This document shows positions 57,808-64,000 of a stretch of 64,000 nt of DNA, one piece after another. The translations under genes and the position numbers were made by a program. Within the stretch, counting starts at the first letter, position 1. Each line of letters starts with the position of its first letter. The stretch is taken from the NCBI GenBank assembly GCA_036557365.1, contig DATBHR010000080.1:43285-107284 (forward strand). The letters are read 5' to 3'. The notes below the pieces were generated by a model. It was not told where the DNA came from. It did no database searches and worked only from the letters and a program-made list of their open reading frames with translations. Source of the DNA: DATKHR01 sp036557365 (GTDB lineage Bacteria > Acidobacteriota > Vicinamibacteria > Vicinamibacterales > CAVVIG01).

Positions 57808-59783
57808 TGCGCGACCCGGGAGGCGTCGGTCGCGCGTGAGACTGCCGTCGGAATCGGCACACGAATCTCGACCATCGTGCCTTCGTCCATGATCGATCGG
57901 ACCGAGAGCGATGCCGCCGTCCCGTACTGGCATTCGAGCCGTCGCTCGACGTTCCGCAGCCCGACGCCGACGCTGCGTCCGCGGTGGAGCGCGTCGGCAG
58001 AGGCGCCGGCGCCGGTGTCCTCGACAACCAGCGCAAGCTGCCGTCGCGCATCGTCGATTCGCGCACGGATCGCGACGTCGCCGCCGGTCTGCTTCTGCGC
58101 GATGCCGTGCTTGACGGCGTTCTCCACGAGCGGCTGGAGCACGAGCGACGGCAGCCTGATGTGGCGCAGCCGCCGGGGAACGTCGATCGTGACCCGGAGC
58201 CGCTGCTCGAACCGCGCCCGTTCGATGTCGAGATACGACTCGACGATGTCGAGCTCGCGACCGAGTGTGGTGAACTCTCCTTCGGACCGGAGGACGCCGC
58301 GCAACAGCGCCGTGAGACGAAGCAGCGTCTCGAGCGCGCGCGGTGGCGCGGTCTGAATCAAATAGCCGATCGTCGTGAGCGCGTTGAAGAGGAAGTGCGG
58401 GTTGATCTGCGCGCGCAGCGCCCGCAGTTCGGCTTCGGTCGCCAGCTTGCCGATCTCCTGCTCGCGGAGCTCGCGCTGATACCGCTCGTTTGTCATCCGG
58501 ATCGCGTCGATGCGGCGGGCGATGGTGAGCGCAATCGCGTCGAGGGTCGCGAGGTCGTCGGACAACAGCCGGCGGCCCTCGGCGAGTTGGCCGATCGCGA
58601 TGACGAATCGCGGTTCGTCGGCCGTCGGTACGGTAACGATCGCCGTGGCTGGGGCGGGTGCGTTAAAAGCGGGCAGTGACTTCAGGAACGCGTCCGCTTC
58701 TGCGCCGTTCAGGATCTGGGGATTGAGCGCGCCGCTTCGGCCGTCGGACGTCCACTCACGCCACAGAACGAAATCGGCGCTCAGTGCGGGTTTGAGCAGA
58801 TCGCACACGGACACCATGAGCACCGGGAGTTCGGTGCTGTCCTGCGCCACACGTCCGATCTGCGCCCGGACGGATCGGTAGTCCGGACGGCGCAGCACGA
58901 TTGAATCCACGAACCACGTCGTCCATCGACGCAGCCAGGGATAGACGAGTGCCGTAGCGATCCAGAGTGTGACCAGCAGGCTGAACTGGCGCGGATCGAC
59001 TTCCACGAAGTGCGCAAACGTCTCGGAGCGAACGCCGAACGTGGCGATTGCCGCGAACGTGACGGTCACGACCGCCAGCAGCGCCAGCGCGCGTTTCAGG
59101 AACAGGTCCGCAAGCGCGAAACGATAATCCTGATAAAGGATCGCGAAGGCGAGCGGCAGCGACGCGTGATGGCCGACCAGCTCCACCGGCCACGACGCTT
59201 CGCCGCGATGCAGCTGGCTGAGGTGCAGCGCTGAGACGGCGAACGTCGCGAGCGCGGCGGCCCACAGCGCGCGGCCGGCGCCAGGGCGGCCTCGCGTGAC
59301 GGCGGCGAGCGGCACGACGAGTGCGATGAACGTGTACGTCAAGAGGCGCATGCCCGAAGCGGCGGGAACTGCCGCTGATACCCACGCCGCCTGCATATGA
59401 AGTCCGGCGGCGACCGCGCTGACCGTGTACGCAATTCCGAGGAGCGTGCGTTTCACGTGGCCGCGCACGCCGCGACCGTCGTCCCGCAGGACCGAGTGGA
59501 CGACGACGGCCGGCAGGAATCCCAGTGCTGCGAAACCGGTTGAGGCGATCGCGCGAAACGGCCCATCGATCCCCATCTTCGGTAGCTCGTAGGTGAGCAG
59601 CGCGCAGACGTTCCAGGCCAGGCCGAGGAGCGACGTGAGGAACAGCAGCGGGTCGAAGACCGGTGTGAGCGCGCGCGTGCGTCCCGCGCGGACGACCATC
59701 GCGAGCAGCATCGCGTAGAGCACGACGCCGGTGCTCAGCCCGACGAGGTTCAGCAGCTCGCCGACGTTCAATGTGCTCGACAC
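57804..59783 (-). CDS. LytS-like membrane histidine kinase (His_kinase family)
   Basis: A 659-residue kinase. Residues ~1-250 hold seven or eight membrane helices (for example VGLSTGVVLYAMLLAMVVR; LLTYTFIALVVPLAAVTRG; FLKRALALLAVVTVTFAAIATFGV), as in 7TM-type kinase sensor domains. After a GAF-like middle region (~300-430) comes the catalytic core with ALRAQINPHFLFNALTTIGYLIQ (phospho-His) and HATPase (VLQPLVENAVKHGIAQ; VEDTGAGASADALHRGRSVGVGLRNVERRL). GTG start at 59783. Paired with the LytTR regulator gene by a GTGA overlap and preceded by a LytTR-like operator. Confidence 0.9.
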   Translation of the reverse strand: MSSTLNVGELLNLVGLSTGVVLYAMLLAMVVRAGRTRALTPVFDPLLFLTSLLGLAWNVCALLTYELPKMGIDGPFRAIASTGFAALGFLPAVVVHSVLRDDGRGVRGHVKRTLLGIAYTVSAVAAGLHMQAAWVSAAVPAASGMRLLTYTFIALVVPLAAVTRGRPGAGRALWAAALATFAVSALHLSQLHRGEASWPVELVGHHASLPLAFAILYQDYRFALADLFLKRALALLAVVTVTFAAIATFGVRSETFAHFVEVDPRQFSLLVTLWIATALVYPWLRRWTTWFVDSIVLRRPDYRSVRAQIGRVAQDSTELPVLMVSVCDLLKPALSADFVLWREWTSDGRSGALNPQILNGAEADAFLKSLPAFNAPAPATAIVTVPTADEPRFVIAIGQLAEGRRLLSDDLATLDAIALTIARRIDAIRMTNERYQRELREQEIGKLATEAELRALRAQINPHFLFNALTTIGYLIQTAPPRALETLLRLTALLRGVLRSEGEFTTLGRELDIVESYLDIERARFEQRLRVTIDVPRRLRHIRLPSLVLQPLVENAVKHGIAQKQTGGDVAIRARIDDARRQLALVVEDTGAGASADALHRGRSVGVGLRNVERRLECQYGTAASLSVRSIMDEGTMVEIRVPIPTAVSRATDASRVAQ

Positions 59784-60091
59784 AGTACGTCCGTTCGTGA
59801 CCGCGGGTAACCGGAAGCCAGCGACCGGTTCGTGATTACCGACGAACGGTCGTCGAAGACCAACGAACGGCGAAAGGCATTCGGCCAGCGGGCTCTCGTC
59901 ATTATCGCGTGAAAACTAGGGAGGCCATGTGTTCCGCATCCCGTGTGTTGCGGCGCCCCTCCGTTGAACGTCTTTTTCCACATATCGACAGGCGATGAAC
60001 GACCACTCGTTGAGTTCGCCTCGCCGTGTGCGGCGGTGCGAAGTACGGTCGCGTCGTTGGGTGGTTCTTCCTGAAGCGAGGTGACGTGGCG
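59784..60091. other. Divergent intergenic region, 308 bases
   Basis: Lies between the LytS-like kinase (minus) and the second TonB receptor (plus). It contains the LytTR direct repeats (59842-59871) and near them an imperfect extra copy in opposite orientation (ACCGGTTCGT at ~59824-59833). I see no small gene; frames read from here have no support. Confidence 0.45.
59842..59871. promoter_or_regulatory. Probable LytTR operator (two 9-base direct repeats, 21-bp period)
   Basis: Plus strand ACGAACGGT (59842-59850) and ACGAACGGC (59863-59871) repeat with a start-to-start distance of 21 bases, two DNA turns. On the minus strand these read ACCGTTCGT and GCCGTTCGT; the first fits the LytTR consensus [TA][AC][CA]GTTN[AG][TG] at all nine positions, the second at eight. 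They lie 59-88 bases upstream of the kinase-regulator operon, in the gap shared with the TonB receptor gene. A 12-base spacer between repeats is standard for LytTR dimers. Confidence 0.65.
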
Positions 60092-62581
60092 ATGTGCCGT
60101 ACTCGAGTGATGTTTCTGATCGCGTGTCTGTCAATGAGTGCCGCGAATGCGTTCGCGCAAGGACTCGGCGCGGGCGCCATTCAGGGCACCATCAAAGATC
60201 CAACCGGCGGCGTGATGCAGGCCGTCGAGATTCGTATCACCAACCCCGTCACCGGCTTTCAGCGGACCGTCACGACGGATGCAGCGGGACGATACGTCTT
60301 CGCGAATGTGCCGCCCAGCCGCTATCACCTGTCGATCGAGGTTCAAGGATTCGAAAAGCTCGAACGCGACGTGGACGTTCGCACGGGTGCGCCGCTGACA
60401 CTGGATCTCACGCTCGCGCTCGCCGGCACGACGACTTCGGTGGACGTCGTCGGCCACGCCGAAGATCTGCTCGAGCGCGATCCGACCGCTCATACTGACG
60501 TCGATCAGGCGCTCATCGCAAAGCTGCCCATCGAATCGTCCTCCGGCGGACTGAACCAGGTCGTGACGCTCGCGTCGCCCGGCGTGGTCGCCGACTCGAA
60601 CGGCTTCTTTCATCCGGTGGGCGACCACGCGCAGAGCCAGTTCTCGATCGACAACCAGGCGATCACCGATCAGCAGAGCCGCGTGTATTCGAACCAGCTC
60701 TCCGAGGACGCCGTGCAGTCGCTCGAGATCATCACCGGCGTCGCTCCGGCCGAGTACGGCGACAAGAGCAGTCTCGTCGTGCACATCGTCACCAAGTCGG
60801 GCCTGGACCAGAGCAAGCCGACGGGCGCCGCCTCGTTCGGCTTCGGTTCGTTCAAGAGTCCCACCGGCGATGTGAACCTCGGCGCGGGATCGCACACCAT
60901 CGGCGACTTTCTCTCGGTGTCCGGCCTGCGCACCGATCGATTCCTCGATCCGCCCGAGCTCGAGACGCTGCACGACAGCGGACACCACATGTCCTTCTTC
61001 AACCGAGTCGATTTCCGCCCGGACGACAACGACACGCTGCGCCTGAACGTGCAGGCAGGGACGTCCAGCTTCGACGTGCCGAACACGTACGATCAGATCG
61101 CGCAGACGCAGCACCAGACGATCGACTCTCTCAACATCGCTCCCGCGTACTCGCGCGTGATGGGCGAGCGGATGCTTTTTACCGCCAACGGTTTCGTCCG
61201 CCGCGATCACCTCGTCTACACGCCCAGCGCGGATCCCTTCGACGACACGCCCGCCACCGTGGGCCAGGATCGAACGCTCACGAACATCGGCGTCAAGGCG
61301 GACGTCGCGATCACCGCCGGCCGACACAACGTGAAATTCGGCGGGACGGTCGCCGCCACGAAGCTGCACGAGCAGTTCACGTTCGGCATAACGGATCCGT
61401 CCGATCCGGCGTTCGCAGGCGAAGACGGCGCGTTCAACCCGGCGCTCGCGCCGTACGATCTCACCAACGGCGGCGCGCCTCTCGCCTACAACCAGTCGGC
61501 CACGATCAAGCAGCAGGCGGTGTACGCCCAGGACGACCTCAAGGCGGGCGACGCCACCTTCAAGCTCGGACTGCGGCTCGATCACTACGACGGCCTCACG
61601 ACCGCGACGCTCCTGCAGCCGCGCCTCGGCGTCTCGTACGCCGTTCCGAAAAGCGGGACGGTGCTTCGCGCGTCGTACGGCCGGACGATGGAGACGCCGT
61701 ACAACGAGAACCTGCTGCTTTCGGCCGGCGTCGGCCTGGACGGGCTGTTCGGTCCGGCCGCGCCCGTTCCTCCCGGCAAGCGAAACCAGATCGAGGTCGG
61801 GGCGCAGCAGACGCTCGGCCGCTGGGTCGTGCTCGACTTCGGATACTTCGACAAGCACACCGACAACGGCTACGACTTCAGCGTCCTGTTCAACACGCCG
61901 ATCCAGTTCCCGGTGGCGTGGGACCAATCGCACATCAACGGATTCACCGGGCGTGTGAATCTGGTCGAGCACCGCGGCTTCAGCGCGTTCGTCGTGATGG
62001 CGCATACCAACGCGATCTACTCGCCGCCGGGAGTGGGCGGCCTCCTGCTCGAGCAGCCGACGGGAGACTTCCGCATCGATCACGATCAGAAGTTCAACTC
62101 GACGACCAACGTGCAGTACGCGTTCGACAAGCCGATCGGCGCCTGGGTCGCGCTGTCGTGGCGCTACGACTCGGGGCTCGTCGCCGGCGCGGTCGGCAGC
62201 CTCAACGATGTTCTGGGGCTCACTGCCGACCAGCAGGCGGCGATCGGCTTCTACTGCGGCGGACAATTCGCCGCGCTCGGCGCGCCGCTCACCGCCGCTG
62301 AATGCACGCCGACGAACTACGGCGCCACGCGCGTGAGGATTCCAGCCGAGGGCACCGAGAACGATTTGACGAACCCGCCGCGTATCGCACCGCGAAACCT
62401 GCTCGACCTCGGTCTCGGCGCCGACAACGTGCTGCGGACGTCGCGCGCGAAGCTGCGCGTCCGCTTCAGCGTGCTCAACCTGACGAACCGCGACGCGCTC
62501 TACAATTTCCTGTCGACGTTCAGCGGCACGCATTTCGTGACGCCTCGCGCGTATCAGTTGCAGGCGGGCGTGTCGTTCTGA
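60092..62581 (+). CDS. TonB-dependent receptor with carboxypeptidase-regulatory domain
   Basis: An 829-residue outer-membrane receptor: signal VMFLIACLSMSAANAFAQ, then a carboxypeptidase-regulatory domain (AIQGTIKDPTGGVMQAVEIRITNPVTGFQRTVTTDAAGRYVFANVPPSRYHLSIEVQGFEK), a plug domain (DVDQALIAKLPIESSSGGLNQVVTLASPGVV...FSIDNQAITDQQSRVYSNQLSEDAVQSLEIITGVAPAEYGDKSSLVVHIVTKSGL) and a barrel ending QLQAGVSF. GAGGTGA lies upstream of the ATG at 60092; the longer frame from 60026 has no site. It shares a regulatory gap with the LytS/LytR genes, so it may be a target of that system. Confidence 0.9.
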   Translation: MCRTRVMFLIACLSMSAANAFAQGLGAGAIQGTIKDPTGGVMQAVEIRITNPVTGFQRTVTTDAAGRYVFANVPPSRYHLSIEVQGFEKLERDVDVRTGAPLTLDLTLALAGTTTSVDVVGHAEDLLERDPTAHTDVDQALIAKLPIESSSGGLNQVVTLASPGVVADSNGFFHPVGDHAQSQFSIDNQAITDQQSRVYSNQLSEDAVQSLEIITGVAPAEYGDKSSLVVHIVTKSGLDQSKPTGAASFGFGSFKSPTGDVNLGAGSHTIGDFLSVSGLRTDRFLDPPELETLHDSGHHMSFFNRVDFRPDDNDTLRLNVQAGTSSFDVPNTYDQIAQTQHQTIDSLNIAPAYSRVMGERMLFTANGFVRRDHLVYTPSADPFDDTPATVGQDRTLTNIGVKADVAITAGRHNVKFGGTVAATKLHEQFTFGITDPSDPAFAGEDGAFNPALAPYDLTNGGAPLAYNQSATIKQQAVYAQDDLKAGDATFKLGLRLDHYDGLTTATLLQPRLGVSYAVPKSGTVLRASYGRTMETPYNENLLLSAGVGLDGLFGPAAPVPPGKRNQIEVGAQQTLGRWVVLDFGYFDKHTDNGYDFSVLFNTPIQFPVAWDQSHINGFTGRVNLVEHRGFSAFVVMAHTNAIYSPPGVGGLLLEQPTGDFRIDHDQKFNSTTNVQYAFDKPIGAWVALSWRYDSGLVAGAVGSLNDVLGLTADQQAAIGFYCGGQFAALGAPLTAAECTPTNYGATRVRIPAEGTENDLTNPPRIAPRNLLDLGLGADNVLRTSRAKLRVRFSVLNLTNRDALYNFLSTFSGTHFVTPRAYQLQAGVSF

Positions 62582-62683
62582 CGCGCAGGCGCCGCGAGCC
62601 ATGGCAGGCCCGCCGGCGCCTCGACTGCCCGGCTCCTGACCGCTGGCAATCCCGCTCGCGTTTCGCTACATTTGCCCACCCCC

Positions 62684-64000
62684 ATGCTGAAACTGCTTCG
62701 CCTGATCAGGCCCTACCGCGGCTTCGTTGCGATCGTCCTCGTCCTCGCCCTCACGCAGTCGATCGGATCGCTGCTGCTGCCGCGGCTGATGTCGGACATC
62801 GTCGACAAAGGCATCGTGAAGGGCGACCAGCGCGCGATTCTCGAAATCGGCGGTTTCATGCTGCTGGTCTCCATCGCCACGACCCTGTGCGCCATCGTCG
62901 GAAGCTATTTCTCCTCGAAGGTCGCGACCGGATTCACCAGGTCGCTGCGAGGAGCGGTCTTTGCGCGCGTCGAGCACTTCTCGGTTCATCAGTTCGAGCA
63001 CTTCGGGGCGGCCTCGCTGGTGACGCGCACGACGAACGACACGACCCAGGTGCAGCAGATGCTCATCATGATGCTGACCATGGTGATCACGGCACCGATG
63101 ATGGCGATCGGCGGCGTCATCCTCGCGCTGTCGCAGGACGCCGAGCTCGCGTGGGTGCTGATCGCCGTGATGCCCGTGATGGCGATCGTCTTCTTCTCGA
63201 TCCTGACGCGGGCGGTTCCGCTGTCGCAGGCGATGCAGGTGAAGATCGATCGGCTGAACCTCGTGCTCGGCGAAGGCCTGAGCGGTGTCCGCGTGATTCG
63301 CGCGTTCGATCGCGGCGCGTACCAGCGCGAGCGCTTCGACCAGGCGAACCTCGATCTGACGGAGACCGCGATCGCCGTCAACCGGCTCATCGCGTTTCTC
63401 ATGCCTGCGCTCATCGTGATGCTCAACCTCACGAGCGTGGCGATCATCTGGTTCGGCGGCCACCGGATCGACGCCGGCACGATGCAGGTCGGCGCGATGA
63501 TCGCGTCGCTGCAGTACTCGATGCAGATCCTCTTCGCCGTGTTCATGGTCACCGCCATGTTCGTGATGCTGCCGCGCGCTGCCGCATCGGCCGCGCGCAT
63601 CAACGAAGTGCTCGAGGTCGCCCCGGAAATCGTGGATCCGCCGGCGCCGCGCCCGCCCGACGTCGCCGCCAGACGCGGGCAGGTCGAATTCCAGAACGTG
63701 ACCTTCCAGTATCCAGGCGCCGAGGAACCGGCGCTCACCGGGGTGTCGTTCGTCGCGCACCCGGGCGAAGTGACGGCGATCATCGGCGGCACCGGCTCCG
63801 GTAAGTCGACGCTGGCCGGCCTGATTCCGCGCTTCTACGACGTCAACCAGGGCCGCGTGCTCGTGGACGGCGTCGATGTCCGCGAGATGCCGCAGGCGGA
63901 CCTGCGGGCGCGCATCGGGTTCGTTCCGCAGAAGGCGGTGCTCTTCACCGGAACGGTGAGTGCCAACATCCGCTACGGGCGCGAAGACGCGTCCGACGAC
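62684..64000 (+). CDS. ABC exporter, membrane plus ATPase half-transporter (cut by window end)
   Basis: The first 439 residues of a MdlB/MsbA-type ABC exporter; the frame is open to the window end. Six membrane helices (FVAIVLVLALTQSIGSLLLPRLMSDIVDKGIV; GFMLLVSIATTLCAIVGSYFSSKVATGF; VLIAVMPVMAIVFFSIL; LMPALIVMLNLTSVAIIWF) are followed from ~330 by the ATPase: VEFQNVTFQYPGAEEPALTGVSFVAHPGE, Walker A GGTGSGKST, and Q-loop FVPQKAVLFTG. The signature and Walker B lie beyond the window. Such exporters commonly work as a heterodimer with a second half-transporter encoded next. ATG at 62684, no strong ribosome site. Confidence 0.9.
   Translation, partial: MLKLLRLIRPYRGFVAIVLVLALTQSIGSLLLPRLMSDIVDKGIVKGDQRAILEIGGFMLLVSIATTLCAIVGSYFSSKVATGFTRSLRGAVFARVEHFSVHQFEHFGAASLVTRTTNDTTQVQQMLIMMLTMVITAPMMAIGGVILALSQDAELAWVLIAVMPVMAIVFFSILTRAVPLSQAMQVKIDRLNLVLGEGLSGVRVIRAFDRGAYQRERFDQANLDLTETAIAVNRLIAFLMPALIVMLNLTSVAIIWFGGHRIDAGTMQVGAMIASLQYSMQILFAVFMVTAMFVMLPRAAASAARINEVLEVAPEIVDPPAPRPPDVAARRGQVEFQNVTFQYPGAEEPALTGVSFVAHPGEVTAIIGGTGSGKSTLAGLIPRFYDVNQGRVLVDGVDVREMPQADLRARIGFVPQKAVLFTGTVSANIRYGREDASDD

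Noticed and set aside
60131..62602. 823-residue frame antisense to the second TonB receptor
   Set aside because: Composition is a mirror of the true gene; the sense frame has plug and barrel motifs throughout.
1..64000. tRNA, rRNA, CRISPR arrays, transposases, phage genes
   Set aside because: Scanned by eye for tRNA-like cloverleafs, spaced repeats and transposase/integrase motifs and found none; small RNA genes cannot be excluded without a tool.

Overview
The window is GC-rich, densely coding bacterial chromosome with no rRNA, tRNA, insertion sequence, prophage or CRISPR array that I can see. Gene content points to Acidobacteriota, most likely Vicinamibacteria: two Oar-like TonB-dependent receptors with N-terminal carboxypeptidase-regulatory domains, a VPS10/BNR-type C-terminus, bacillithiol genes bshB1-bshA, many secreted envelope proteins and sigma-54 activators. 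This placement is inferred from content, not from a marker gene.

Region by region. 1-12.3 kb: a three-subunit formate dehydrogenase (NrfD membrane anchor, four-cluster ferredoxin subunit, selenocysteine catalytic subunit with an in-frame TGA and a textbook bacterial SECIS hairpin), then divergently a glycolate/D-lactate-type FAD plus Fe-S oxidoreductase broken by one frameshift, and oxalate decarboxylase OxdC. Together these could carry oxalate to formate to CO2. 12.3-21.4 kb: a GAF-sigma54 activator, an acetate/succinate permease, small stress and envelope proteins, a cyclopropane fatty acid synthase-like methyltransferase, an HtrA protease and a decayed gene. 21.4-33 kb: secreted and outer-membrane proteins (DUF2950/DUF3300 pair, beta-barrel), an operon for a secreted amidohydrolase, a DcaP-like porin and a periplasmic glutaminase, then a tyrosine-rich surface protein and a glycine-zipper protein.

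33-41.2 kb: a six-gene operon for asparagine/aspartate use: aspartase, DASS carboxylate transporter, type II asparaginase, AspT-family antiporter, malic enzyme and an exported kinase-like protein, preceded by a near-perfect sigma-54 promoter. 41.3-50.3 kb: a signalling hub of two NarL-type histidine kinases, two receivers without output domain, one NarL regulator, a second GAF-sigma54 activator, and a TonB-dependent receptor one base apart from one kinase gene. 50.4-64 kb: DUF3011-porin fusion, PEGA and DUF3300 proteins, an F420-oxidoreductase-like protein, bacillithiol genes, a LytS/LytR pair with a probable LytTR operator, a second TonB receptor, and an ABC exporter cut by the window end.

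The unifying signal is regulatory: sigma-54 (-24/-12) promoter matches with correct GG-N10-GC spacing lie at sensible distances before the aspartate operon, the surface-protein gene, the PEGA/DUF3300 operon and, more weakly, the permease, stress-protein and small envelope genes. With two sigma-54 activators in the window, this suggests a local sigma-54 regulon coupling carboxylate/amide nutrition to envelope remodelling.
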